From CAUZIZ01 sp965218775 (GTDB taxonomy: Bacteria > Acidobacteriota > UBA6911 > RPQK01 > JAJDTT01), in NCBI GenBank assembly GCA_965218775.1, contig CBDCLS010000006.1:930001-994000 (forward strand): 64,000 nt of DNA, written 5' to 3'. Positions 8,582 to 18,017 of this stretch are shown in pieces (positions within the stretch are counted from its first letter, which is position 1; each line of letters opens with the position of its first letter). The notes under the pieces are model-generated. The model did not search any database. It saw nothing but the letters and a program-made list of their open reading frames with translations, and had not been told where the DNA came from. Position numbers and translations under genes: made by a program.

Positions 8582-9553
8582 CTATAGACCTAATTCACGA
8601 ACTGCAGCGAGTAGATTGTCCGGCTTCGGCAGCACCAGTTTTTCCAATTCTGGGCTGAAGGGCATTGGAACATTGGCTGCCGCCACACGCTTTACCGGCG
8701 CATCGAGGGCGTCGAAGCATTCCTCGGCGATCAAAGAGGCCAGCTCCGCACCGGATCCGCCTCGTTTGACCTCTTCGTCGGTGACGATCACGCGGTTGGT
8801 TCTTTCCACCGAGGCAAAGATGGTTTCCTTGTCGAGTGGTACCAGGGTACGAGGATCTATGATTTCCGCCTCAATGCCTTCCTGAGCCAGGCTGTCGGCC
8901 GCTTCCAGCGCCTTCCCTACCATGGGACCGGTCGCAATGATGGTCAGGTCGTTGCCCTCCCGCTTGACGTCTGCCTGACCAAAGGGGATGGTGTATTCCT
9001 CTTCCGGAACCTCCCCTTCCTCCGCGTAGAGCCGTTTGTATTCAATGAACATCACCGGATCACGCCCGCGTAAGGCTGACTTCATGAGACCCTTGGCGTC
9101 GTAGGGTGTCGAGGGCACCGCGACCTGCAGACCGGGAACGTGCATGAACCAGGCCTCGAGGCTCTGCGAATGTTGGGCTGCGATCAGGCGCGCCGAGCCG
9201 GAAGGGAGTCGAAGCACGACCGGCACATCGGTCTGGCCGCCGAACATGTAGCGTACTTTTGCCATCTGGTTGACGACTTCATCCATGGCGCAAGTGACGA
9301 AGTCGACGTACATCATTTCGGCCACGGGTCGCATGCCGCAGAGCGCGGAGCCCAGGGCTGTGCCCACGATTCCTGCCTCTGAGATCGGTGTCTGACGAAT
9401 GCGGTCGGGAAAGCGCTCTGCGATCCCCCGGGTCACGGCGTAGGGTCCACCGTGAGCAATGACGTCTTCACCCAGGATGAAGATGGTCTCGTCACGGGTC
9501 ATCTCCTCGTGCAGAGCGTCGCGAATCGCTTCATTCATCCTCATTCTTGGCAT
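8582..9553 (-). CDS. 2-oxoacid dehydrogenase E1 component, beta subunit
   Basis: This 323-residue beta subunit of a thiamine diphosphate-dependent E1 belongs to the pyruvate/acetoin dehydrogenase type. Family features seen are FILGEDVIAHGGPYAVTRG, QTPISEAGIVGTALG, the conserved AAQHSQSLEAWFMHVPGL and the transketolase C-terminal DPRTLVPLD. With the alpha subunit it decarboxylates the 2-oxoacid and reductively acylates the E2 lipoyl group. The ATG at 9553 is preceded by GAGAGGTGG. The gene lies 58 bases upstream of the E2 gene and about 50 bases downstream of E1 alpha. Confidence 0.9.
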   Translation of the reverse strand: MPRMRMNEAIRDALHEEMTRDETIFILGEDVIAHGGPYAVTRGIAERFPDRIRQTPISEAGIVGTALGSALCGMRPVAEMMYVDFVTCAMDEVVNQMAKVRYMFGGQTDVPVVLRLPSGSARLIAAQHSQSLEAWFMHVPGLQVAVPSTPYDAKGLMKSALRGRDPVMFIEYKRLYAEEGEVPEEEYTIPFGQADVKREGNDLTIIATGPMVGKALEAADSLAQEGIEAEIIDPRTLVPLDKETIFASVERTNRVIVTDEEVKRGGSGAELASLIAEECFDALDAPVKRVAAANVPMPFSPELEKLVLPKPDNLLAAVRELGL

Positions 9554-9604
9554 TCATCCACCTCTCGGGTTACTTAACCAGCGCCGCAAAAACAGCGTGG
9601 CCTG

Positions 9605-10588
9605 TCAGGAAGTCTCGTACGAGTAGACGTCCTTATAGAGCTCCTCGGGACCGGGGTAGGGACTCTCCTCGGCGAAGGCGACTGCTGCTTGAATGTCCTC
9701 GGCCACCTGTTGCTGGATAGCTTCGGATTCTTCGGCTGTAAGGATCCCCTGTTTCTTCAGATGGTTCTCTAGTGAGACGATCGGGTCGCGGCCCTCCGAC
9801 CAATCGGCGATCTCTTCCCGGGTGCGATATTGCTGAGGATCCCCGAAGTTGTGGCCGTGAAATCGATACGTCTTGCACTCCAGGAGGGTGGGTCCTTCTC
9901 CCCGTCGGGCCCTCTCGATGGCCTCTCCGGCACCCTCGTACACCGCCAGCACGTCCATGCCATCGATCTGGAACCCCGGGATGCCATAGGAAGACGACAT
10001 TGAGGCGACATCGGTGACCAGCGTGATGTCTTCCTGCGCCGTCCATTGGGCGTACTGGTTATTTTCACAAACGTAGACGACTGGGAGCCTCCAAACCGCC
10101 CCGAGGTTGATGTTCTCGTGGAAGGGTCCGCGATTGACAGCTCCATCACCGAAGAAGCAAACGGCCACTTGTCCGCTGCCGCGCATCTGGGCCGCGAGCC
10201 CGGCTCCGGTAGCCAAGCCGAAACCGCCCGCCACGATGCCGTTGGCACCCAGCATTCCGACGGCAAAGTCGGCGATGTGCATCGAGCCGCCCTTACCCTT
10301 GCAATAGCCGGTGATGCGGCCAAAGAGCTCCGCCATCATGCGCTTGGTGTCGGCACCTTTGGAGATGCAGTGGCCATGGCCGCGGTGAGTACTGGTGATG
10401 TAGTCCTCGTCGCTGAGGTGGGAGCACACCCCCACTCCCACCGCTTCCTGGCCGATATAGGTGTGCAGGGCACCCATTACCTTTCCCTGGCTCGATTGGT
10501 ACTCCGCTTGCTCTTCAAACAGGCGAATGCGCCACATACGGCGGTACATATCCAATAGGAGTTCCGCTGATGGAGATTCCACTGGCAT
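9605..10588 (-). CDS. 2-oxoacid dehydrogenase E1 component, alpha subunit
   Basis: This alpha subunit has about 327 residues. The thiamine diphosphate motif runs from GDGAVNRGPFHEN to VCENNQYAQ. HTYIGQEAVGVGV, STHRGHGHCISKGAD and a conserved FHGHNFGDPQQYRT segment identify the pyruvate/acetoin dehydrogenase family. It is the first gene of the E1 alpha-E1 beta-E2 operon. The ATG at 10588 lies eight bases after GAGGAGG. A GTG one codon earlier (10591) is also possible but sits closer to the ribosome binding site. Confidence 0.9.
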   Translation of the reverse strand: MPVESPSAELLLDMYRRMWRIRLFEEQAEYQSSQGKVMGALHTYIGQEAVGVGVCSHLSDEDYITSTHRGHGHCISKGADTKRMMAELFGRITGYCKGKGGSMHIADFAVGMLGANGIVAGGFGLATGAGLAAQMRGSGQVAVCFFGDGAVNRGPFHENINLGAVWRLPVVYVCENNQYAQWTAQEDITLVTDVASMSSSYGIPGFQIDGMDVLAVYEGAGEAIERARRGEGPTLLECKTYRFHGHNFGDPQQYRTREEIADWSEGRDPIVSLENHLKKQGILTAEESEAIQQQVAEDIQAAVAFAEESPYPGPEELYKDVYSYETS

Positions 10589-10656
10589 CACCTCATCCTC
10601 CTCACACGGGGGCGGCTGCCCGAAACCCAGGCAGACCCCATTTAGGTCAGTCTATG

Positions 10657-12186
10657 TTAATGACGTGTCCTGTGTTTGTTCTTTTTTCCGACCCTCCTGA
10701 GCCTGTTTTCGAGGGCCTCGTTGATCGTCTTGAGAGTTTTGACTCGCGCAAAGTACTTACAGTTGCCTTCGACGACTGTCCAGGGCGCGTAGGTCGTGCT
10801 GGTTTTCAGCAGCATATCGGATACGGCGCGTTCGTAGGCTGGCCACTTTTCGCGATTTCTCCAATCGTCGTCGGTCAACTTGAAGCGTTTGTATTTGTTT
10901 CGTTTGCGTTCTTTGAACCGCGCCAACTGTTCCTCGAATGTGATGTGGATCCAGAACTTGATGAGGACGGTTCCAAAGTTCGCCAGCTGGGACTCGAATT
11001 CCTTGATCTCCTGGTAGGCACGCTTCCAGTTTCTAGCCGGGGTCAGGCCCTCGACCCGCTCGACCAGCACTCGCCCGTACCAGGAGCGATCGAAGATTGC
11101 CAGATGGCCCGCCTTGGGAACCTCTCTCCAGAATCGCCAGAGGTAGTGATGGTTCTTCTCCTCGCCTCTAGGCGCGGCGATGGGAATCACCGAATAGCCA
11201 CGAGGATCGAGGGGTTCGGTCACCCGCTTGATGTTGCCGCCTTTGCCGGATGCGTCCCAGCCCTCGTACGCTACCACCACCGGAATGCGGTGCCGGAAGA
11301 TCCTGAATTCGTTCTCCCGGATTCTAAGCCGCTGCTCTTTCAGCTCCAGCAGGTACTGCTCCTTGCTCATATCCCGCGCCATGTCGACCTTTTGCAACAC
11401 CACGGGTTGTTCGTCCAACACGCGGGGCCGCTCGGCTGCTTCCGCCCGGAGCGCGGCTGGTCTCTTCCTTCCGCGCCTCGACCGGACCGACTCAGCCAGG
11501 TTGTCGCAGATCGTTTCCAAGACCTCAATTACACAGTATCGCCTGTCCGTAGCCGGGACGATGGTCCAGGGGGCGTAGTGGGTACTGGTTCGTTCGAAAG
11601 CCTCCTCGAACCCGGCAGCGTACCGTTCGTACTGCCGTTTCCGACTTCCTTGGAAGTGTCCGATACGCCAGCGTTCATACTTGTCTCCAGCAATCTTCTT
11701 GAGGCGGCGGGCTTGCTCTTTCTTGCCAAGATGGAGCTAGAACTTGACGAACACGGTTCCGTGGTCGATCAGCTGCCTCTCGAACTGTCTGATTTCGTCA
11801 TAGGTCTGGAAACGTTCTCGTTTCGACACGAGCTTCTTGGCTCGCGCCGAAAGGATCCTTCGGTACCAGGAACGATCGAAGATCACGATGTCGCCGTCCT
11901 CGGGCAGGCGAAGCCAGAAGTGGTGCAGAAAGGGGAACAGCTTTTCCGGCTCGGTCGGCTCGAAGGTGGTATGTATTTTAACTCCCCTCGGGTCCAATCT
12001 CTTTACTACCCTGTTTATCGTTTCTCCCTTTCCCGACACGTCCCAGCCCTCGAACAAGATGATGACGGGGATTTGCTTCTCGTAGCACCGTCGTTGGAGA
12101 GTCCTGAGCTCTCCAGACAGTTTGGTGTAGTGTTCCGGGTATTTTTCCTTGTCCAGATTGCGGTCGAGATCGATGGTTTCCAGCAT
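10657..12186 (-). pseudogene. Polyphosphate:AMP phosphotransferase (tandem PPK2), interrupted by one in-frame TAG
   Basis: The frame reads as a two-domain PPK2 protein of about 509 residues, the size of polyphosphate:AMP phosphotransferase (Pap). The N-terminal half has the degenerate P-loop EGWDVSGKGETINR and IFDRSWYRRIL. The C-terminal half has EGWDASGKGGNIKR and IFDRSWYGRVLVERV, so it is the likely catalytic half. A single TAG at 11737-11739 interrupts the frame after TVFVKF. The sequence continues in the same frame as LHLGKKEQARRLKK, where relatives read VKFWLHI, so a Trp TGG has become TAG. No other disruption is seen. As read, translation gives a 149-residue fragment; the rest could start internally. 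A base-calling error is possible. Confidence 0.8.
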
Positions 12187-12521
12187 TATCCCTATCCCGG
12201 CTAGCTTCTTTCCCTCTCCTGGAGTATTCCTATGACAGAGGCCCCTTCTTGCTGGCCGAGGCCCAATTGCCGAATTCTACTGGAAACGCAGTGGGATTTC
12301 AGCTGGTTAAAGCTGAGGAAGGCCTCTATTGATGTAAGAGCAAAACGCAACTGCGCACGTGGCCGAATCCTAGCAACATCAAACCGAGTCCAACAGGGAA
12401 CCTTTGAGAGATCTCGAGGATGGAGTCGATCGTCCTTGCGACTGCTGGAGATCATGTAAAATAGGCCAGGTAGAATTGGTGCGGAACCGGTTCCATTCTG
12501 AACGAGTTAGTTGGAGGTCTG
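12187..12521. other. Intergenic gap without a recognisable gene
   Basis: This 335-base gap separates the PPK2-type gene (minus strand) from the kelch gene (plus strand), so it should hold the divergent promoters. I see no convincing coding frame, RNA gene or strong hairpin. The kelch start at 12522 is preceded by TTGGAGGTCTG, which serves as its ribosome binding site. Confidence 0.5.
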
Positions 12522-12923
12522 ATGAAACATCGCAAGAGGCTGTTGTTGTTCTGGATTCCCGTCCTCGTCGCCCTGACGCTCATATCGAACGAAGCTCTTG
12601 CCGAGCATTGGCAGTGGAAGCAACTGAGTGACCCGGATGATGCTGGGCCTACTCCCCCGGCGCGCTCATTGGGAACAGCGATCTACGATCCCACCGGAAA
12701 TCGGATCATCGTCTTTGGAGGACAGATGGGTGCCTTCTTGAATGATCTGTGGGCCTTCAATCTGGCCTCGAACAGCTGGGTCGAACTTGCCCCGCAGGGA
12801 ACACCCCCGACGCCGCGTCGAGGCCACAACGCCATTTACGACCCTATGGGGCAGCGGATGATCAGCTGGGCGGGTCAGGGAAGCGGGGGCTCTTTCGACG
12901 ACGTCTATGCCCTGGACCAGTAG
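12522..12923 (+). pseudogene. Kelch-repeat secreted protein, 5' fragment cut by IS256-family insertion
   Basis: This fragment codes for 133 residues. A signal peptide (KRLLLFWIPVLVALTLI...) leads to two kelch blades with motifs IYDPTGNRIIVFGGQ, NDLWAFNLASNSW, IYDPMGQRM and FDDVYALD. The stop codon TAG at 12921 lies in the inserted element, three bases past the target duplication. Joining base 12918 to base 14266 keeps the frame and yields a 570-residue protein (VYALD + LATLQWQNIS). The insertion is therefore the only break. The truncated product would lack most of its propeller. Confidence 0.85.
12910..12918. repeat. Target site duplication, left copy
   Basis: CCCTGGACC here is repeated exactly at 14257-14265, on the other side of the inserted element. 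A duplication of 8-9 bases is normal for IS256-family elements. Confidence 0.85.
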
Positions 12924-14256
12924 CGTAACTTCTTTTCTGTAAATTCTGGTCAGGCCTGGGTCGGAAAGACAGAGGTCTGGGACAGGATTCTCCAAAAACA
13001 GAAACGTCTATCTGGCAAGGAGAATCAAATGAACCCAGACCTGGAAAAGAGAGTACCACGGGAGATCCTGGCGGAGTTGATCGAGGAAGGAACAGAAGCC
13101 TTTCGAGGAATCCTGGAGAAGCTGTTCAACGTGGCCATGCAGTTGGAAAGAAGCGAGTTTCTGGGAGCGGAAGCGTACGAGAGAACAGCCAGTCGGCGAG
13201 GCTATCGAAACGGATTCAAAGGCAAGCGGATTCAGACTCGAGTGGGAGAGCTGCACTTGGAGATTCCACAGGTGCGTGGGTTGAGGTTTTATCCCAAGTC
13301 GCTGGAGAGGGGTTGCCGTTCGGAGAAGGCCCTGAAGCTGGCCATTGCCGAGATGTATGTGATGGGAGTCTCGACGAGGAAAGTCACCGAGATCACGGAG
13401 CAGCTGTGTGGGTTGGAGATCTCGGCCACCCAGGTCTCGAGAGTGGCCGGGATGCTGGACGAAGAGCTGGAAGAGTTTCGAAGCCGGGAGCTGGGAGAGT
13501 ATCCGATCGTGTATCTGGATGCCCACTACGAGAAGGTTCGAAGAGGCGGCAGGGTGCAGGACGTGGCCATCCTGAAAGCCATAGGAGTCAATCGTTTCGG
13601 AACGCGGGAGGTGTTGGGTCTGAGCACCAGGATCAGTGAAGCGGAGGTGCATTGGCGAGGGTTTCTGGGAGATCTGCACAAGCGTGGACTGAGAGGGGTC
13701 GAGCTGTTTGTCAGTGACGATCACGAAGGACTGAAGGCGGCCAGGCGGGCAGTTTATCCGTCGGTGCCCTGGAACCGTTGTCAGTTTCACCTGAGTAAAA
13801 ACGCCCAACAATATGCTCGCCGCAAAGAGGACAAGCCCCGCATCGCCCAGGCCATGCGGGACATTTTCGATGCCCCGTCTCGAGAAGATGCCGAGGAGCT
13901 CAAGGGTAAAGTCGTCAAGAAGTTCGAAAAGATTGCACCGGAGTTCGTGAGCTGGCTGGAAGAGAACGTGGATGAAGGGCTGACAGTGTTTGATTTTCCG
14001 AGGAGCTGGTGGCGAAGGATCCGAACCATCAACGGACTGGAGAGACTGCACCGGGAGATCCGGAGACGAACCCGGGTGGTGGGAATCTTTCCCCACGAAG
14101 CGTCGGCGCTGCGGCTCATCTCGGCTGTGCTTGCAGAGATACACGAGGAGTGGTTAACCGGCCGGCAATACCTGAACCTGGCCGGCTGGAAAACACAAGT
14201 GGAGCAATTCTTCCCTACAGGCCCTAAAGAAAATTACAGAAAAACGGTTGCTTAAC
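12919..14256 (+). mobile_element. IS256-family insertion sequence in a kelch gene
   Basis: The element is 1338 bases long, bounded by 9-base direct repeats (CCCTGGACC). Its ends form imperfect terminal inverted repeats: TTTTCTGTAAATT near the left end against AATTACAGAAAAA near the right end, with a more variable outermost part. It carries one transposase gene that fills most of its length, with a stop one base before the right boundary. The intact gene, clean duplication and undecayed host frame point to a recent insertion. The exact boundary could shift by one base because of a run of C at the right end. Confidence 0.85.
13029..14255 (+). CDS. IS256-family (mutator-type) transposase
   Basis: This 408-residue DDE transposase has the IS256/mutator family order: an N-terminal DNA-binding region with SEFLGAEAYERTASRRGYRNG, then VYLDAHYEKVRRGG with the first catalytic Asp, LFVSDDHEGLKAARRAVYP with the second, and WNRCQFHLSKN. 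The C-terminal RTINGLERLHREIRRRTRVVG carries the region of the catalytic Glu. The length matches the family at about 400 residues, and the gene looks intact. AAGGAGAATCAA precedes the ATG. It reads in the same direction as the host kelch gene. Confidence 0.93.
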   Translation: MNPDLEKRVPREILAELIEEGTEAFRGILEKLFNVAMQLERSEFLGAEAYERTASRRGYRNGFKGKRIQTRVGELHLEIPQVRGLRFYPKSLERGCRSEKALKLAIAEMYVMGVSTRKVTEITEQLCGLEISATQVSRVAGMLDEELEEFRSRELGEYPIVYLDAHYEKVRRGGRVQDVAILKAIGVNRFGTREVLGLSTRISEAEVHWRGFLGDLHKRGLRGVELFVSDDHEGLKAARRAVYPSVPWNRCQFHLSKNAQQYARRKEDKPRIAQAMRDIFDAPSREDAEELKGKVVKKFEKIAPEFVSWLEENVDEGLTVFDFPRSWWRRIRTINGLERLHREIRRRTRVVGIFPHEASALRLISAVLAEIHEEWLTGRQYLNLAGWKTQVEQFFPTGPKENYRKTVA

Positions 14257-14265
14257 CCCTGGACC
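14257..14265. repeat. Target site duplication, right copy
   Basis: CCCTGGACC, identical to 12910-12918. It marks the right boundary of the inserted element, after which the kelch gene resumes in frame. Confidence 0.85.
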
Positions 14266-15581
14266 TGGCAACCCTGCAGTGGCAGAACATCAGTCCTCAG
14301 TCCTCACCGGCACCTCGATACGGCTCTGCTTCGGTTTATGATCCGGTGGCAGGTCAGCTTGTGATGTTTGCCGGTTTCACCAACCAGGGGCGCTTCGATG
14401 ATGTTCAGGCGTTCGATCTTCAGGCCCAGACTTGGCAAGATATTTCCCCTGAGGGCGTCGGGCCGGAAAGGCGTTGCCTGCATACGGCAGCTTTCGACCC
14501 TGCCTCGAGGCGAATGATCATTTTCGGTGGACAGACTTCTGGACATCGAAACGATCTCTGGGTCTTCGATCTTGCTACCAACTCCTGGACCCAGGCCCCG
14601 GCAGATGTTCCTCCATCGGGCCGGTACCATACCTCGAGTTTTGTCGACAGCGGCGGCTCTTTCATCGTCTTTGGAGGCAACACCCCGTCGGGCAACACCA
14701 ACGAGACCTGGCGCTACGATTTCGGGGGTGGGCAGTGGACCAGGCTGGAGATCTCTGGACCCCCTTCACCTCGCAACGGCATGGCCGGGACCCTGATCGG
14801 AGAAGACAAACTGATCATTTTTAGTGGAAGTGGTGCGGGGTCTCCGGATGATGTCTGGCAGCTGAGCAGGCCCGATCAGGCGCATCTCTGGTTCGCGCAG
14901 TTCGGAAATGGGATGGGGTTTTCGTCGGCGATCGTACTGACCAATACATCGACAACCGAGCAGACTGAGGGTACGGTCGAGTTTTCTGATGGAATTGGCC
15001 AGGGCTTGTCGGTCGGTATCGTAGACACGGAGAATCCGCAGCCAATGTCGTCCGCAGCTGTTTTGCCTACGGGAATCACCAACCGTGTCGACTTCTCAAT
15101 TCCTCCCCTCGGTGTAGTCACTATTCTGACCGATGGAGACGGGAGCCTTGTTGTGGGCTCTGCGCTGGTCACCGCGACCGCGGACCTCGGGGGTGTGATC
15201 CGCTTCAGTATTCCAGGCATCGGAATCGCGGGAGTGGGAGCGAGCCAACCCTTGAGTGGCTTCATCGCCCCGGTTCGTCGAGAGTTGGGGGGGATCAATA
15301 CTGGCGTTGCGATTCGTAACACCAAGGACCAGGCGGTGGCCCTCGATCTGAAGCTGCGGACCCAGGAAGGGGTCGAGGTGGCCTCTGCGACCATCGATGA
15401 GTTGGTAGCGAATGGGCACCTCGCGAAGTTCATTGATGAGCTTTTTCCGGAGGCCGACACCGATGATTTCGTTGGCACTCTGGTCGTGCAAGCCAGCGGC
15501 GGAGAGATCGTGGCGACTGCACTGGAGTTGGGTGAGGAGCCGGGACAGTTTACGACGCTGCCCGTGACTCCACTGGAGTGA
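14266..15581 (+). pseudogene. Kelch-repeat protein, 3' fragment with C-terminal beta domain
   Basis: This is the downstream part of the split gene. The first 200 or so residues hold four more kelch blades with motifs VYDPVAGQLVMFAGF, FDPASRRMIIFGGQ, NDLWVFDLATNSW and SFIVFGGN. The last 230 or so residues form a separate beta-rich domain starting HLWFAQFGNGMGFSSAI and ending TTLPVTPLE, with GGINTGVAIRN and LAKFIDELFPEAD in between. The same domain makes up the secreted protein at 61940-62803. The fragment has no good start of its own; a GTG at 14346 is open but lacks a ribosome binding site. It is probably silent unless the element excises. Confidence 0.8.
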
Positions 15582-15612
15582 GCGCTGGCCCCATTCGAGA
15601 AACAAACATTGG

Positions 15613-15686
15613 GTCCGCCGTAGCGGTGGTCTCCAGGCCGCCGTCCCGAGCCAATGGCTCCGAAGAATAAGACTTCGGCCTGGAGA
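15613..15686 (+). repeat. Dispersed hairpin repeat, copy A (copy B at 43517-43611)
   Basis: This repeat shares the blocks GTAGCGGTGGTCTCCAGGCC, GCCGTCCCGAGCCAA and GACTTCGGCCTGGAG with 43517-43611. GTCTCCAGGCC can fold back on GGCCTGGAGAC. It lies between two convergent genes, as does copy B, so it may end transcription from both sides. Confidence 0.7.
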
Positions 15687-15719
15687 CGGAAGCCGCGTGA
15701 AATTTCAGGTCAGCGGATC

Positions 15720-17597
15720 TTAATTGCGATCCCAGGGAAGAATCATCGTCGGCTGATTGACATACCGCTTCATTTCAATTTGCAGGCGGGCGCCGCAGCC
15801 CGGCATCAGCTGAAGAGCCACGGTGGGAGCGTCGATTCCAATTCGCCGGCCGTTCAGCTTGAGGGAAACAAACTGATGCTCGGCGTATCCGCCGGCTTGC
15901 AGGATCAGGTTCCGTTTAAGCAGCTGGTTGGTGTTGACCAGATAGAGATCGACGCTGTGGTCCGTCATCGACTCTACCAGCGCAGCCACATCCTGCGGGA
16001 TTCCCGCACGCCGTTCCATCGGGTCGAAGTATCGCAGCCGGCAAAACAGGACCGATCCCTGGTGCCTGGGATGGATGCCGCCCAGCATCAAATGGATCAG
16101 CGAGCTGACGCTGGCTGGATTGAAAGCCATCGGGTCGTCCGCCAGGCGCGCGTCAGGGGTGGTTGGATCCTGGCGCATGGCCTCGATACGGGAGCGAATC
16201 CTGGTGAAGTCGGTTCTTAGTGACTGCTCGGGGTACTCTGGGTTCTTCCCGGCCAGATACTTGCGCCAGGCGTTTTCGCGCGAGACCTGGCTGTTGTCCC
16301 GATACCCGGAGAGGCTCGTCTGATCCAAGGGCAGCTGAGAGGTCCGAGCCAGATCATCTGGCTTCATCGATAAATAGTAGATGTTCATCGCGTTGTAGTC
16401 GTATTGTTCGGGTAGGAACTCGTACCAGCCCTCGTCGCCGTACATGCGGGGATACATCGTCTGGCCTTCGATCATCTTGCTCTGAGCGTTGATGGCGTCG
16501 ATCTGCCGGCGCCAGGGCTCCAGGTATTTGTCGTTTCCCGTGAGCAGATAGGCATTCATGAAACCAGTGAAGCCCTGGTGCACCGTGATGCGATTCGCCA
16601 GGGTCCCATCCTGGGGCACTACGACCGTGAACCCCCAGCCGTAGACGCCGCCATACCATTTGCCCTCCGTCTCGCCGCCAATTGTTCCGTCGAGTCCGAT
16701 ATTGCTGGGAATGATGTAGTCATTCTCGATCATGCGCTCCCGCCAGGCGTCGACGTACTCGAGCAGCCAGTCTTTGTATTTCGCCTTTCCGGTCAGCATG
16801 AAGGCATTTAGAGCCAGCGAAGTAGCCAGCAAATTCTGAGGATGGTCGCCCACGATGTCGTTGTAGTCCTTGAAGTGCGCCACCATCTGCTCGTAGTTTT
16901 CTTCCCCATGTCCCAGTTTGAAACGTCCCTTGACTTCGATCGGGTCACCGGCCCAGTCCAGGCCGGTTGCCTTGCGCAGTAGAGGGCCTCGACTCCCGTT
17001 GAACATGCTGCGGATGATCTTGTGTTTGGGATCGTAGTTGGGAGCCTGTGGGTCCTCGTTCATATAGAAACCGGCGAAACGTCGGACACGTCTCTGAAAA
17101 CTTGGGTTGCCCGGATCGGATAACCCCTGTAAGTTGAAGACGGTCAATCCTTCGCCGTTGTGCAGCCAGTCGAACATGACCGGAAATTCCTTGTAGTACA
17201 TGCCCTCTCGCGCGAATGGGACCTGGGTTGTCTTGGCCTCGGTGTACTGTTCAAGGTGTCCCTCCCAGGCTTTCTTGTACATCTTCAACACCGCGTCGGG
17301 AGCACCCAGCGCATGCAGAATAGGCCAGTCGTTACAGTTCTCGATGGCATCGTCAGGCCCGTCGTCACCACCCCAGCGCTCCACGCACAGTAGGTGGCCT
17401 CTTGAATCGAAGTATTTGGCAAAGAACTCCTGGCAAGCCTCAGTATTGGCACGCAGCAGCTCTCGCTCCAACAGTGCCCAACTGGGTGGAGCCATGGGGC
17501 TGTCAACGGCGACCGCGATCTCTCCCAGAGCCAGCGACGAAGGGTTCCCCAGGTTGGCGGCGAAGAGAATAAAGCTGAAAAGAATGGACTGTTTCAT
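15720..17597 (-). CDS. Secreted protein of unknown function, probable all-alpha toroid
   Basis: I do not recognise this 625-residue protein. A signal peptide (MKQSILFSFILFAANLGNPS...) is followed by a soluble protein rich in aromatic and acidic residues. The spacing of motifs such as NDWPILHALGAPD, FDWLHNGEGLTVF, MLTGKAKYKDWLLEYVDAW and YLLTGNDKYLEPWRRQIDA resembles the repeated helix pairs of (alpha/alpha)6 glycan-processing enzymes. That is an inference from helix pattern only. The C-terminal 100 residues look like a beta-rich accessory domain. It stands alone, convergent with the kelch gene. GGAAGGTGTGAA precedes the ATG. Confidence 0.65.
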   Translation of the reverse strand: MKQSILFSFILFAANLGNPSSLALGEIAVAVDSPMAPPSWALLERELLRANTEACQEFFAKYFDSRGHLLCVERWGGDDGPDDAIENCNDWPILHALGAPDAVLKMYKKAWEGHLEQYTEAKTTQVPFAREGMYYKEFPVMFDWLHNGEGLTVFNLQGLSDPGNPSFQRRVRRFAGFYMNEDPQAPNYDPKHKIIRSMFNGSRGPLLRKATGLDWAGDPIEVKGRFKLGHGEENYEQMVAHFKDYNDIVGDHPQNLLATSLALNAFMLTGKAKYKDWLLEYVDAWRERMIENDYIIPSNIGLDGTIGGETEGKWYGGVYGWGFTVVVPQDGTLANRITVHQGFTGFMNAYLLTGNDKYLEPWRRQIDAINAQSKMIEGQTMYPRMYGDEGWYEFLPEQYDYNAMNIYYLSMKPDDLARTSQLPLDQTSLSGYRDNSQVSRENAWRKYLAGKNPEYPEQSLRTDFTRIRSRIEAMRQDPTTPDARLADDPMAFNPASVSSLIHLMLGGIHPRHQGSVLFCRLRYFDPMERRAGIPQDVAALVESMTDHSVDLYLVNTNQLLKRNLILQAGGYAEHQFVSLKLNGRRIGIDAPTVALQLMPGCGARLQIEMKRYVNQPTMILPWDRN

Positions 17598-17693
17598 TTC
17601 ACACCTTCCTGGAGATTATCTCGATCCAACCCAGATGATTGGAGCACCCTCCTGTTCCAGTGGCGGGAGGAGCCCACCCCGATCGCCGTGCGT

Positions 17694-17828
17694 CTAATGA
17701 TCGGCTGCCGGGATGATCTTTCCGAAGTCTGTGGCCAGAGCCCACACGATCCCGGCTGCGAATGCCAGATTGCCCGCCAGGATCAATAGCGGAGCCACGA
17801 TCCCAAATCCGACCGAGGTCGTACTCAC
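17694..17828 (-). CDS. Small single-pass membrane protein
   Basis: This short frame codes for 44 residues: MSTTSVGFGIV, then one hydrophobic stretch (APLLILAGNLAFAAGIVWAL) and a polar tail. The frame is open further upstream without coding character. I chose the GTG at 17828 because GAGGGGA lies just before it. The product would be an inner-membrane micropeptide of unknown role. It is divergent from the NusG-like gene. No family is recognised. Confidence 0.4.
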   Translation of the reverse strand: MSTTSVGFGIVAPLLILAGNLAFAAGIVWALATDFGKIIPAADH

Positions 17829-18017
17829 GCTCCCCTCATCGTGGCTGTGGACCGGCAGCCGTAGGTGATCATGTCGGAGCGACCAAGTCAACCTGGGTTG
17901 CGCCTCCGTCTTTCTAGAGTAGGGAAACTTGTACCGAGACCGCCCCTGAGAGTATATTCGCATCTATACTTTCGGTGAGGAATCCGGGCTAACCCGCTCC
18001 TCGGGGCAGGAGGGACT

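Noticed and set aside
11737..11739. TAG in the PPK2-type gene as pyrrolysine
   Set aside because: Nothing in the window suggests pyrrolysine machinery, and the position is a conserved Trp in the family, so a point change or read error is simpler.
10570..12204. A 544-codon open frame on the plus strand opposite the PPK2-type gene
   Set aside because: It has no recognisable domain, while the minus strand gives clear PPK2 motifs in both halves. It is a shadow frame.
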